From NCBI RefSeq assembly GCF_051020765.1, contig NC_134936.1, positions 6,056,186-6,120,185 on the forward strand: a stretch of 64,000 nucleotides of DNA. Reading direction: 5' to 3'. Below the pieces are notes generated by a model that made no database searches, was not told the DNA's origin, and saw only the letters and a list, made by a program, of their open reading frames with translations. This document shows, piece by piece, positions 1-11,950 of the stretch. A program made the translations under genes and the position numbers. The first letter of the stretch is position 1; each line of letters starts with the position of its first letter. Origin of the DNA: Lasioglossum baleicum. Taxonomy: Eukaryota > Arthropoda > Insecta > Hymenoptera > Halictidae.

Positions 1-173
1 AAGCCGCCCTCCGATTTCTCGACAGCGTCCAATTGCCGGCTAGTTATGCAGTACTGCTCTTTGATGTCCTCGCGGGAGTAGAGCGGTGTCGCGCGCCGAT
101 CCCAGTCGATGCTAATGTTGCCACCGGATGCGCCGAAACCGCCATGCACATCCACCTGGGTCGAGACGTCCAC
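1..173 (-). CDS. Candidate internal exon of an unrecognised host gene (partial, cut by window edge)
   Basis: Read on the minus strand from 173 down, all 57 complete codons are open and rich in G/C at third positions, unlike the AT-rich surroundings. The peptide starts VDVSTQVDVHGGFGASGG and continues with a WDRRATPLYSREDIKEQYC stretch. I do not recognise the protein. The exon is preceded by a splice-acceptor-like AG (175-174), with possible branch-point sequence (CTAAT, CTAAAC) just upstream but only a weak pyrimidine tract. It starts in phase 0, which matches the phase-0 donor of the minus-strand exon at 29397-29218, so the two may be neighbouring exons of one gene. One plus-strand frame is also open here but has no splice site and poorer codon bias. 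The exon and its strand are inferred from composition and splice signals only. Confidence 0.5.
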   Translation of the reverse strand, partial: MDVSTQVDVHGGFGASGGNISIDWDRRATPLYSREDIKEQYCITSRQLDAVEKSEGG

Positions 174-1020
174 CTGTCATGTACACGAGGTTTAGTCTAA
201 TTAGTGGAAAATCGATGGAGGACACGTCGCCGGTTGATTGATGGCGCACCGGCCATTGTAAAACTAATTTCGCGATGGACTGGCCGTTCGTTCGTTCGTT
301 CGTTCATTCGTGGGACTCTGCTGCGAGGGTATTCTTGGCTAACCGAGTGGAAGCGTTACCGAGCAATGCGAATGAAACTGTCACCGCTGATAATCATTAT
401 GCGCGCTGATATTAACACTAGGCCGACTGGCCAAAGGATTTCGCGAGCTCGCTTCACACGAGATAGAGTAGCGCTCAATTAAATTTCCTGCAGGGTAGCG
501 TTCCTCTTTCAGAAATTGACTTAAGGGCGTAGACTCGTTTTTCCAGGATTGCAAGGGTGCGGAATGCGCGTTTTCATTTCTCGATAATACAAAGGTGGGG
601 TTTTCAGCAGCCAGAAACGCTAGACACAAAGTCGATCTAGGCCGCGATCGCCGTCAAAAGTACTATTTTTTCGTTTACCAGGCATAATTTGCATTATTCG
701 GAAGCCTACAGCTGCGCATGTAGCTATTATTACATATTGGGTTAGCAAGGAAGTAATTTCGGTATTTTAAGGTGAAATATAAGCGAAGTTCTTTAGTCAA
801 ACGATTTAATCAATCAAATATTTTCTTATTTATTCTTTTTTGCAAAAGAATAATAATATCAATAATATTAAAAAGGGAAAATATCTTATTCGCTAACCCC
901 TTTACCTACGATTTATTCTAAGGTTTTAGTGATTAGAACTTTCTTTGTAGTTCGTAATTTCCTAAAAAAGGAGAAAATTTATATCTGTCATGTGCCTATA
1001 CATATGTCCTCCGATAACTA
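174..1020. other. Non-coding stretch with a dispersed repeat
   Basis: No gene is seen. A (TTCG)n-like run lies at 284-310. Positions ~540-735 are a repeat whose inverted relative lies at 47215-47440; shared blocks include TCTCGATAATAC and ATTTGCATTATTCGGAAGC. The rest is AT-rich and unassigned. Confidence 0.5.
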
Positions 1021-1661
1021 TACAGTTAGGAGCAGAACTGATCACACACACTTTAAATCAGAATAACTTTTTTATGAATGGACCAAACAATTTCAATTTC
1101 TCTGTAAGGCTAGATGAATTAATTTAGTAAATGACGTCTAAAAGATATAAATTTGTTGCATATAAAAATTTGTTTTTTACGACTTTTGTTGCTGGGCCAA
1201 TAACGAAAATTTACAAGATGTGTTTAGTCAACTATAAATTATATACGCTTCGAAAATTTCATTGAAATTGGTTAATTGGTTTACGTGTTATAAACGATCA
1301 AAAGTGGTAAAAATTGCACTTTATCAAGATTTTTGGCCTTTTTACCCCTTGTGATCGATTATAACTCGGAAACCAATTAACTAATTTCAATGAAATTTTA
1401 GGAGCGTATATAATTTCGACAAGTTGATCAAACACACCTTTTAAATTTTCGTTATTGGCTCAGCGAAAAAAGTCATAAAAATCAATTTTTACTATTGTTT
1501 TTCACAATTCCGACCAAATGCACTTTTTCAACATAATTTGTTAGACACCATTTACTAAATTAATTCATCTAGCCTTACAGAGAAATCCAAGTCGTTTGAT
1601 CCATTTATAAAAAAGTAATTCTGATTTAAAGTGTGTGTGATCAGTTTTGCTCTTAACTGTA
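1021..1661. mobile_element. Tc1/mariner-like non-autonomous element with TA flanks
   Basis: The ends are ~110-bp inverted repeats: 1021-1130 begins TACAGTTAGGAGCAGAACTG and 1552-1661 is its degenerate reverse complement. Both ends terminate in TA, as expected for Tc1/mariner target duplication. The middle (about 1140-1550) is itself imperfectly palindromic and has no transposase frame. The 25154 element has a similar interior. Confidence 0.6.
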
Positions 1662-3205
1662 CACAAATGAGAACCCCTAATACTCTTTCAAAATCATTAC
1701 AAGAAGAAATAGCATTCAATTTAGTTTCTATTTCTTGCAATCTACGAAGATAATTTTTATTTTGCATAAAGATCAGCAGTCTACTAATAACAATTGGATA
1801 GCAAATTGTTTGCATTTATTGTTTATTTTATATACTGTATAATTTCAGCTGCGAATTGGATGACTGGAAATTATCTGTTGAGTGTTAAACAGTATCTAAT
1901 TTATTAATTTGTTTATTTTTATTAATAATGGTCTTCAATATTATTTATTTTAATGTTACGTAATCAGCATATCGCTTTGTTCTTTAGGAACGATAGTAAT
2001 CATCAAACTGCGGATATTTATGCAAGTTTCAATTTTTGTAGACAACTTTTAAGAAAGTGGTACCGAATCAAATTCTATTTTCATTGGTAATTCTGTTGAA
2101 TTTAATACTCCAGCATTTTTTGAATATTTTTATAAACCATATAAATGCATAAAATTCACAGTTTAGTAATCATTTTATGCGTGACTGTACGGCAATGTTA
2201 CTGTACTATTTTTAGCAAAAGAATTTATAATTTATCTTCCGTTTATCGATTTCTAGCGTAGCGTTAATTTTACATCCAGGTGCAGATTAAGGTGGAAAAT
2301 GAAGGGACGGATGAAGGCTAAAAATAAATTGTTAAATAAAACGTAGGTACTGTAGCAATATTTTAGTTTGAATATTCAATTACGCGACCTCGTCATTACC
2401 GTTTGTAATATAAATGCATTTGATTCTACTGATGAGTCTACCGAAGGCGAGTGAACAAAGGAAGAGAAATTTAAAGAGGAAAGATCACCGAGTAAAAAGA
2501 AACATTCTTTTTTTGTTTCGTGAAACAAATAAAAATTTCGTTTAAAAGATCATCCTTTTGGAAATGTGTATTAATCGTGCACGCATCCGGTAATAAACGA
2601 AATACGCGTGTCAGGCATTTAAGTAAACAAATGAAAACAACAACCGCGCGAACGTGGTTGTTAAAACGGCCCGACCCTCTTGTAAACCACAATAGGTTCT
2701 TCGCGTAAAATAAATGCACGTCAGTGACAAAAAAAACACAGCCAATTATTTGAAATATAGTAGTTCGTCCCATTTTTCGTCAAGCTTATATTTCACGTTT
2801 CCACCGGAATGTCTACCGCAATGATTCATTTTTCAAAACCTGTCAATTCTTAATTGCTCGACGAAAAAAGATAGAGGAGAACATTTTATTTATTTAATTT
2901 CTATTAAAGTTGTGGGCGCAGTATCGGTTTCTATCGCTATCCGTCCAAACAAATCGATCACGATGTATCGAACGGAAATGCAATACATTTAACCTAACCC
3001 CTCCGAATATTGCTGCATGACGCTCACTAGTTAAAAAGTGCAACTGCGTGTTTCAAATAGTTTGCAGATTCCATTTCTGCGCGGTTGTAACACGCGGATT
3101 ATTTCGACTATATCGAAAGTGATTCGATAAGCGCTTTTCCTTTTCCGTGTTTCCGGTTCGATTATCAAATCACCGCGTTATTTGAGATCAGCAATTGTCC
3201 TTAGT
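1662..3205. other. AT-rich non-coding stretch with copies of the AGACTGCGG repeat
   Basis: No gene is seen. An end of the locally commonest repeat lies at ~1768-1783 (AAAGATCAGCAGTCTAC). A short copy spans about 2008-2166, from AACTGCGGATATTTATGCA to the mirrored ATGCATAAAATTCACAGTTTA. The remainder is unassigned. Confidence 0.4.
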
Positions 3206-3387
3206 AGACAGTGGATTTTATGCATTTTGTGTGACAAAGACGAGTATTATTGAATGAAATTAAAAATACTGTTATATAATTTTCAACCCATTAAGCATAT
3301 TACGAAAGAAAATAGATTTCTATTTCACCCCAGCTTCTTGCAATTTAAGTGGCAAATTTTTATCTTTCATAAACATCCGCTGTCTAG
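3206..3387. mobile_element. AGACTGCGG-family short element
   Basis: It starts TAGACAGTGGATTTTATGCA and ends CATAAACATCCGCTGTCTA, giving ~20-bp inverted ends around ~180 bp of non-coding AT-rich sequence. This is the most frequent repeat family of the window (further copies at 7000, 17400, 18241, 24567, 33627 and 48184). TA at both ends suggests a Tc1/mariner-type MITE, but the superfamily is not proven. Confidence 0.55.
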
Positions 3388-3882
3388 CAGTGTTGGGTAA
3401 ATTTTAATTTAAATAATAAATAATACATAATAAAGAAACGCGTGATTTTAATTGCAAATAATAACTAAACTTTTTATCTAAATAAAAGTAATTTAAATAA
3501 TTCCAAAAGTGATCTATTTATTATTTCTTATTTGCAAATAAAAGATTATTTATTATTTGGATTGAGGTGGAAATCATATAAATAGTTTTTGGTCTTCTCT
3601 CATTTCTTGTATATTTTGTATATGTATACAATGAACACGTGCGCGTTTTTACCTATTAAACCCTATTAAGACCTATTAAAAAATAAAATTACAATTTAAT
3701 TTCTTATTTGTCGATACAAATAATAATTAAAATTGAATTTTAACTAACAATTAACTTTATTATTTTAAATAATTAATTTAGACTTGCTCAAATAATAAAT
3801 AATTATTTTTGCTTTTTATTTGAATATCCAAATAACAAATGACTTGTTATTTAAATTTTTATTTAAATATTGGCCGACACTG
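3388..3882. mobile_element. hAT-like AT-rich short element
   Basis: The ends CAGTGTTGGGTAAA and TTGGCCGACACTG are imperfect inverted repeats of the CAG...CTG type. The interior consists of degenerate, partly palindromic AAATAATAAATAAT blocks. No clear 8-bp target duplication is visible, partly because the left end abuts another element. Related AT-rich sequence lies at ~44690-45350. Confidence 0.4.
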
Positions 3883-4910
3883 CTCTTGCCGTATTTTAAC
3901 GAGTCACCCTCGTCGTGAAGATTTTAACCAAAGCCTAATAAATATGAATGTTACGCCTTTCTTTTTAAATGGAATAATATTAGATTCGTTTGTAATCAAT
4001 AGTTAAGCATTAAAATAAATGTAGCCATACAAAAAATATAAATTTTCTTTTCTCTTCTACGAGATTGTTGGGGATAAAGACATTTTAATCGCTGTTACTG
4101 TAAAGAAAATGATACGGCAAGGGGTTAATGGGCTGCAGACCAAAAATAATAAAATAATTTAAATTAACAACTTCAGAAAAATTATTTTATACAAAAATTT
4201 TGGTACTTGAGTTAATTTAGGTAAATTGGGTCGGCTCGTAAACAGTGTTGGCCCAGGGCCCGAAAATTAAAGGTTCACTGTTGGGCAAAGGTAAACTTGC
4301 ACAATTAAATATCGGTGTGTCGCGAATGTTCGCTTTATGTGTTCGAAGAGAAGTTACCAAGGAGAAATACGACGTCGGAGAATATAGCCTAGCGTGGCAT
4401 GGAAAAGGTTTTAGCCGTCGATAAAATGAGTTTTCTCGATAGATGTCGATATCCGCTTGTGGACGATCGAAGAAAATTTGTTCCCGGGCGAATGTTTCTT
4501 TGTTCAAATATCATAAAAGTTCCATTATTGTGGAATGGATAGAAGTTGGTTACATTTACAGGTGCGGGTGTACGCGTTCATGCATATACACACGGACGCA
4601 CACGTATATCGGGTTCCCATCAATCGGCAGTGGTAGAACTTTTATGACATCGGATCAGCAAAAGGTCCGTATCCATCAAATATTCACGCATCGAGGATTA
4701 TCGTGCACGTTAATGGATTTCATGAGGAGATATTGAATGTCTAGCTAAAAATTATGACGGGAATAAAACGCGCCGAAACCTGCCTGGGGTACTTAAAAAC
4801 CGAAACACGGTATCATTTCCTTTTTCGAGCGACGGCGCTAGAAAAAGTCTATTATTGCTTAATGAATACACTGTATGATTGATGGTACTTTAATCCCATT
4901 TAAGGAGTTA
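3883..4910. other. Non-coding, nothing recognised
   Basis: Both strands were read. The short open frames near 4217-4736 have no start context, family motif or codon bias, and I regard them as chance. Confidence 0.4.
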
Positions 4911-5608
4911 TAGCCCAGTCAACGAAAAGTTGTAGAGGGAAATGGTAGGAACGCAATTTTTAACTTTGGGTTTTTGTTTGGACTAGTTAGGAGGTAAACA
5001 TACTAAAAGTCCCCACTCCTAGGAGGTGAGCGGAGCGCAGGGAGGCACGTAGAAGGTCCCATTTTTCGTTATTCCGCTTATATCTCGGAAAATATGCGTC
5101 CTAGCGATAAGACCATTCTATACAAAATTAAAGCTGACAAAATGTGCCATGAGAATTATTCCATTCAGTTTTTCGCTATCTCGCGTAGTCTCAAAGATAT
5201 CCGCCCTCAAAGTTCACTAATTGTGCTGAAGAGTTAGCTAGTCAAATAAGGCAAAAAACGTGAGGCAAAAGTTTGTTTTTCACAATTAGTGAACTTTCAG
5301 CGCTGATATCTCGGAAACTATGCGAGATAGCGAAAAACTGAATAAAATCAATCCTATGGCACATTTTGTCAGCTTTAATTTTGTATGGAATGATCTTATC
5401 GCTAGGAACCGTAGTTTCCGAGATATAAGCGGAAAACCGATAAAGGGGACCTTCTACGTGCCCCCCTGCACCCCGCTCACCTCCTAAGAGTAGGGACTTT
5501 TAGTTTGTTTACCTCCTAACTAGTCCAAACAAAGTGCCAAAGTTAAAAATTGTGTTCCTCGTCCATTTCCCTCTACACCTCCCTTATGAGCGTTCATTGC
5601 CTGGACTA
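4911..5608. mobile_element. ~700-bp foldback element, family A (copy 1)
   Basis: The left arm starts TAGCCCAGTCAACGAA and the right arm ends with the complementary CCTGGACTA. The arms run almost to the centre (about 4911-5230 against 5280-5608). Each arm holds a second, smaller palindrome around a TATATCTCGGAAACTATGCG-type block. TTA lies immediately outside both ends (4908-4910, 5609-5611), so the duplication is either TTA or just TA. Other copies are at 19106-19612 and 26936-27543. There is no coding capacity. Confidence 0.7.
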
Positions 5609-5682
5609 TTAGGACACAGTGATATTTTGAAAAAAATGGAAGACTGTTTTTTTGTATTAAATAGTAGTTCCAAGCAGCTTAG

Positions 5683-5890
5683 CAGGGACCAAAAATTACA
5701 GTTATTCTAAAATTTTCTACGATAAAAATCACTTAATAAAATGTTGATTATTATTGAAATATAAGATAATGTACACAAAAAATATCGAAAAAAATTCTAA
5801 GAACAAAATGATTTAAAAATATCGATTTTTATATTTTTTGGTTACAAATAACAGTTATTAGTGTCCAAAAAATAGGATCCTCGTCGATAA
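5683..5890 (+). mobile_element. Fragment of the hAT-like element found at 30334
   Basis: It starts CAGGGACCAAAAATTACAG, matching the left end of the 30334-32767 element. After about 110 bp it jumps to sequence matching 31340-31400 (TTTTTGGTTACAAATAACAG), so it is an internally deleted copy. No right end is visible. Confidence 0.6.
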
Positions 5891-6999
5891 ATATCTTGAT
5901 AATTCTTCGTGTATTCTGCAATGATCGTTAGAATATATAATACGAAATGTGATAAATGTGATAAATGAAGTTATAAACTTCTCGCAGCGGATCGGAACGA
6001 ATGATTTGTTTGTTTCCAATTAGTTTTGTTGATCCTGTTAGATTTCAATCTATTTCCAAATGCTGGGAGAACCAGGACGTTAATGGGAAGCAGGTGGGGC
6101 ACAACTTCTACACCGAGGGTGCTCTACATGCATATGAGGTGCGATGTGAGGTGCATACATGCGAAACGCTGCCTCAATTTAGAGCAAGGAATCTATTACG
6201 CTGATCGAAAAGTTTCGTTGCTAGAATTTGTGAATGCTATTATAAACTAATTCAGTGTTTTCTAAAAATCGTAGACGGTTCAAGTATGCAAATACTCGTT
6301 GAACATTTTGTAGAATATCATTGCTGAAATCAAAGTTTCTGCTTAAAAAAAGTAGAAACTTTAACAACGATCTGTTATATACTTTTTTTATGCGGACACA
6401 TATCGGATATTTTAAAGATACATTTTGTAGACCTGCGTCAATTATACATACATATTTCGCGAATTTCAATGGAAGTTTCCAAGTACCAATTTCTTCAGCA
6501 CTTTGTCTTCACTTAAAAAGTCATGCGACCCTGTTAAACATCGCTTCGACTAGCATCTGGCAACAGACTCGCATTTTTCCTCAAACTTTCAACTGCTGCC
6601 CTTAAATTTTAACTTCAACCCTTAGATTCTCGAGTTTCCACTACATTTCCTTTATTTTTGTCTTGTATCTTCCTTTGAAACGACGACACATTATCCAGGA
6701 AATACTCGGCGTTCAATTCAGTTTGCTAGAGATCACAAATTGAAGTAGCACTTCGTTCGCTTATTTTCGTTACTCGCGTTGGTAAGTTTAGGTGAGTACG
6801 AATCTCCATGTTTCACGTTCAATTATCATCTTAATACAACCAGCGGTTTTCAGACAAAATAGCATGTCATTATTTGCAATAGCATTGGATCCTTAATCAG
6901 AGTAGAAGAGAAGAAAAGAAAATTATTGTTCATTAAGTCAAGAAACAACACTCATGAAAAGTAAACGTTAACGACAATTAATTTAAATGTATGATATTA
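5891..6999. other. Non-coding, nothing recognised
   Basis: No repeat pair or credible gene was found. Open frames at 6001-6605 are short, overlapping and without recognisable motifs. Confidence 0.35.
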
Positions 7000-7358
7000 G
7001 TAGACAGCGGATTTTTATGCAAAATAAAAATTTTTTACCTGGATTGTAACAAACTGGAGTGAAACAGGAATTGATAATATTATGTTGGCAATTAAATTCG
7101 CGATCTTTTGTTTCGTAATTCTTTTGTTGTATCATTATAAGCTCATTCAGTGACCATTCCTTTTGAACTGTATATCATTGGAAAGCTCAGAATTTTGCGA
7201 TTAATTTTATATAAAATACACGTGCTTAAAAAATATATATAAATTGCTTTGTTTGAGAAAATGTGGAGGTCGCGAACTTAGTTGCCAACCTAATAATACA
7301 ATAGTATTTTTAAATTTTATTTATTTTTAAATTAAATGTATAAAACCCGCTGTCTATA
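7000..7358. mobile_element. AGACTGCGG-family element, long form
   Basis: It starts TAGACAGCGGATTTTTATGC and ends in GTATAAAACCCGCTGTCTA. The ~360-bp interior is non-coding. Confidence 0.5.
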
Positions 7359-7364
7359 TATAGA

Positions 7365-8300
7365 TATTAATTAATTATTAAGTATAATTTCACTGTCCAA
7401 CAGCAAAAAAGTATTTCGATTCCCACTATGCGATTCTTATACAGTTTTCTGCGCTGATTCCGAATCTGTTTTTCATTTTTTTCCTATACGTCCAGTTTTT
7501 GAGAAAATGGAGTTTTAAAAAAAGACATATTTTTCAACTTTAAACAAATATTGTGATGTTATTATAAAAGATATTGAATTGTTCTTTACAGCAAAAGATT
7601 CTGTAGACCAGGCGTGGGCAATTTTACCTCAATTGAGGACCACCAGCATCCGTCGTTACTAAATATGTACGAAGGACGCGTTTCGCTTGTCGCAAGCAGT
7701 GCGCAGGTCTCGTGCATCGGAGCCACGAGGAGCGCCACCGAATGGAAGCTTGGTGGGGGAAGCAGGAGTTTGACGGGCTCCACCCGTGCTATTGTGCTTT
7801 CTGGATCGAAAAAAACGTCGACCATGCAAACTTCAAAGGGGGGTTTCTCAAGATAAAAGTCTGCTCTTTCGCGTGGTATAGTTCAATTTTTCGCTGGACC
7901 CTTATTTTTTGAGATAAATTCGAAAATATCCGCAAAAATTGGTACGGAAGTGGTGTCTCTCCGTCTTTCATCATTGTTTAAACATGTTTAAACAATCATA
8001 ATGTATTAATATTGGATATCACTGTATTCGGGAAAGTCTACAGAATCTTTTGCTGTAAAGAACAATTCAATATCTTTTATAATAACATCACAATATTTGT
8101 TTAAATTTGAAAAATATGTCTTTTTTTTAAACTCCATTTTCTCAAAAACTGGACGTATAGGAAAAAAATGAAAAACAGATTTGAAATCAGCGCAGAAAAC
8201 TCTGTAAGAATTGCATAGTGGGAATCGAAATACTTTTAAAAAGTTGAAATTTGTTGGACAGTGTTATTAATTAATTAAGTAATTAATATCTATCCATAGA
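7365..8300. mobile_element. Element with ~210-bp inverted repeats (CACTGTCCAAC family, copy 1)
   Basis: 7393-7605 and ~8042-8262 are reverse complements, beginning CACTGTCCAACA and ending TTGGACAGTG. Inverted similarity continues outward into the ATATTAATTA flanks, so the true ends are uncertain. The ~440-bp core is GC-richer, with overlapping open frames of up to 80 codons and no recognisable domain. A CAGGCGTGGGCAA block at ~7609 resembles a hAT terminus and may be a nested insertion. A truncated second copy lies at 61437-61925. Confidence 0.6.
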
Positions 8301-8862
8301 AAAAATATTGACGGATTTCCTTGTCAAATTTGAGTAGTTGTTTCGAAAGAAATGGATATACTGAATCTGTTTTTTTTTCAAGTCTTATTCTACTTTTCAT
8401 AAATTTTATTTACAAGTTACTGTTTAATTATGATATTTGATTCTTCAATTTGTTTTCTATTATTTCTGTCGGAAGTGTACAACACTGACATAAAAAAATA
8501 TTTACGAAATTTACTGTTAGTTATTGATCATCAAATCGAATAAATCTTTCAAAATAGTTACAACAATTAGTTTTTGTAATTATTTGTTCGTTGAATCCAT
8601 GGAAGAATGGATAAAGCGTTTATAATATCAAGATCAGACACATTTACTACGTGTGCTGAGGTGATGGCGAGGACGAAGACGTTATTTATATCTCTATGCT
8701 ATGTTGTAAACAATTACAGGCCACCTTGTCCCATATATGGAGTGTGATTCTTATGTCTACAATTATCTTCTCTGTGTTCAAGTTGAGAGACTCCTGTATT
8801 TAGGTTTAATACTCTTTTTTTTTAGTTTTTTTGCTTATTTTACGTCGCTTTGTGAACTCCTA
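8301..8862. other. Non-coding, nothing recognised
   Basis: AT-rich sequence without repeat ends or a coding signature. Confidence 0.35.
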
Positions 8863-8870
8863 TTCAGGAG

Positions 8871-9101
8871 CAGGCTTGCCATATTCCGCGCGTGCCAGGC
8901 CCCTTACCGCTGCGCCCCTCGCCACGGTACTAAGCTGAGCCCACCCCACTCTTTCCACTACACTGACGCGTACCGCGTGGAGCAAGCTAAGTTAGCGGTA
9001 CGCGTCAGTGTTAGTGGGAAGAGTGGGGCAGGCTCAGCGTAGTACCGTGGCGAGGGGCGCAACGGTAAGGGGCCTGGCACGCGCGGAATATGGCAAGCCT
9101 G
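8871..9101. mobile_element. hAT-type MITE: near-perfect 231-bp hairpin with 8-bp target duplication
   Basis: The element runs from CAGGCTTGCCATATTCC to its mirror GGAATATGGCAAGCCTG. It is palindromic over almost its whole length and GC-rich (CGCGCG, CACGGTACTA, GTACGCGTCAGTG blocks). A perfect direct repeat TTCAGGAG flanks it (8863-8870 and 9102-9109). CAG...CTG ends plus an 8-bp duplication are the hallmark of hAT elements. It is non-coding; any open frame across it reads through the hairpin. Confidence 0.88.
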
Positions 9102-9109
9102 TTCAGGAG

Positions 9110-10083
9110 TTATTTCGCGACGGTTCAACACTCTTTTAATGTCCTTACTATGTATATTTAATTATTATAAATTATTTATTGTAAATGCATAATGTATTTA
9201 AAATGTATAATGTATTTCTTATAAATGCATAATGTATTTATTAAAAATGCATAAAATCCGCAGTCTAATCATTACATACATTCTAATAAAAATCGGCCAA
9301 AATATGACATAAAAGATGCGGAATGTGAAAATCTACAGAAATTGTCAAACAGAAATTCGATGGGGTAAATAGTTCAGAAGATATTCGAGCAAAATGAGTT
9401 TGAAATAGCATAAATATAGTATGCAGAAAGTGGTGGGCAAGAAACTGAAGGTTATGTAAAGCCATTGAAGGAGAGAGCTTGGAGAGAGACGTTATAATCC
9501 TCCTTGGAGATTCACCCTTGTCAATATCTTGCCGGCAGTACAGTGCTCCTAAACAATTCATAGACAGAAGCATATCCGTTTCTGTATTATTGTCATTAGT
9601 CCGTCACAGTCAACGACCAGAAATAATTAGGTTCCTGTTAGACGCCTGTACATCGAGTCAAGCAAGTAGACTTGAATATCGTTTACCTATATCAATCTAA
9701 CCGCGTTAGGTTGCATTCTAGCAGCTCTATCAGCATTCATGAAAACAGAAGTTATTCCAAACAAAATATTACTTAATCTTGTATAATTTTAAAATTTTGC
9801 AAAACGATGTACATATTGGATTTTATGGAATGTTACCACTAGACTCCGGAAGTGTATGTAAAATAAAAAGTTTTGTTCATTAATTGCAAGACATGCCCAG
9901 ATAGCACACGACGTCTTAAAGACGGCCATTTTACGTTTATTATAGGTCTGAAAGTTTTATGTCCTAAAAAGACGTCTTTTTAAGACCATAAACAGTGTGG
10001 TTTTTATACATATATGTATAGCCATAATCTATAATAGCAATAAGTATTAGCATTGGAATTATTTGTTCGAGTGAGTGTTTTTG
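9110..10083. other. Non-coding with one repeat end
   Basis: An AGACTGCGG-family end lies at ~9248-9269 (ATAAAATCCGCAGTCTA). Nearby, a 'gcataatgtattta' phrase is tandemly repeated (9185-9250). No gene is seen. Confidence 0.4.
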
Positions 10084-10400
10084 CTTCAATTTCAATTTTT
10101 ATTGTGATTTTAATTGTATTGTGATTTCAATTTTTATTGTGATCTTAATTCTAATTGTAATTTCAATTTTTATTGCGATTTTAATTGTATTGTGATTTCA
10201 ATTTTTATTGTGATTTTAATTGTAATTGTAATTTCAATTTTTATTGTGATTCCAATTTTTATTATGATTTTAATTGTAATTGTAATTTCAATTTTTATTG
10301 TGATTTTAATTTCAATATTTATTGTGATTTTCATTGTTATTCTAATGTTGATTTTTATTATTTTTATCGTGATTTTCATTGCAATTATTATTTTTATTAC
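10084..10400. repeat. Degenerate minisatellite
   Basis: About 300 bp of TTTCAATTTTTATTGTGATT alternating with TTAATTGTAATTGTAA-like blocks. It opens long frames on both strands (Ile/Val/Phe/Asn-only peptides) that are not genes. Confidence 0.8.
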
Positions 10401-11144
10401 ACTTTTTACGTCAATGCCACACGCGTTCTTCTAATAAAGCTACTTATTGGTTTAACTTTAAACTCGTTTTGGTCGAAATCTATTTTTACTGTGCCCTTTT
10501 TTTAATTTATGTAATTCAGGAGACGTTCGGGAGACGTTCGTAGGACATTCGAGACATCTTTTTGCTATCTGGGTCGTCATTAACTAGTTCTTAAAAAACG
10601 GAAATTTGCACTAAAATTACAATTTATTGCAAGCAAAAACATTCAAATTAATTAGGAAGTTTATCCATACATAATAATTTTTAACGAGTATAAAACAAAA
10701 TGGAAGCTTTAACGAACTTTATCGGTTTGTTACTATTTATTACAAAATTGCAAACATAATTAGCAACTGTCTGTTTAAAAGAGAGGGACATAAATATTCA
10801 TTATTTAGTCGTGCAACATCGCCCGCATCTTGATGCGAATTCAGTATTCTCAGAAATAAACCAGCACGCGATAAACAGTCTGTTGCGCGTTTTCAATTAG
10901 TTCAATTGTGATTTTCGTTCCAAATCAGTGTGAATAATACGAATTAATGAAGCGTGTTTTTACCGAAGCTGGAGATCATATGAAAATGATCATTTCCATT
11001 TATTAATCAAACAAATTTATACGAGCAATAATGCACTCTGATCACGCTCTGTGCAAAGATTTGCAAATGAAACAATGTGGGTCGTTGTTGACATGCATTA
11101 ATTAGAGCAACGATTCATGATCGGGTCTACTGATTCGACATTAT
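10401..11144. other. Non-coding, nothing recognised
   Basis: No open frame, repeat pair or RNA signature stands out. Confidence 0.35.
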
Positions 11145-11950
11145 AATTATAAAGAGTTGTAATATTTCTTCATAAGCTCAAAATTATTGAAAATTTAATA
11201 ACGTTTCCTTTTTTTTAAAATACAGTTTTATTCCGATATAAGACGGACTTTCGTCGCATTTCGGATGAGAGTACCTATGCGGTTCGATTATGTTGCTGAT
11301 CGACTATTTTACGCTGCTTTTAAAAACAACAATTAAAATCGATAAGGTCAGCATTATTAACCGCGTTGGACTGCTTCTCATTTGTTATATTTTATTACAA
11401 TATTCTCAATTTCCGATGTCGTTTTATAATGAACAACAATTTGTTCATAAATATTTATGAAAAATCATTACAAGGATGGTAATGTTTTATCGACATCAGT
11501 TTTTCAGTCGTGGAAATGTAATTTAACAAATATTGATCATAATAGTAAGTTTGAAATTATTGAAGATTTGATGACTTTTTCGTATTTTAACCCTCGGTCT
11601 CCTGCGATATTTCACTAATACAGTTTTATTCCGATATAAGACGATGGCTCGGGACCGACTTTCGTCGCATTTCGGATGAGAGTACGCTGTATTTAAAAAC
11701 AACAGTTAATTAAAATCGATAAGGTCAGTGTTATTAAACTTACCAACATGAATTAATTTATTTAACCGCGTTGGACCGCTTTTCATTTGTTATATTTTAT
11801 TGCAATATTCTCAATTTCCGATGTCCTTTTATAATAAACAACAATTTGTTCATAAATATTCATGAAAAATCACTACAACGAAGGCAATGTTTAATCGACA
11901 CCAGTTTTCCAATCGCGGAAATGTAATTTAACAAAAATTGATGAAAAATA
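11145..11950. repeat. Tandem direct duplication of a ~400-bp unit
   Basis: 11221-11530 and 11618-11940 are direct copies offset by ~397 bp. Shared landmarks are TACAGTTTTATTCCGATATA, ATCGATAAGGTCAG, AACCGCGTTGGAC and AACAACAATTTGTTCATAAA. Small indels differ between copies. No coding content. Confidence 0.75.

Noticed and set aside
10114..10505. Overlapping 106-codon open frames on the plus strand and one on the minus strand
   Set aside because: They are translations of the TTTCAATTTTTATTGTGATT minisatellite, with only Ile/Val/Phe/Asn-type residues.
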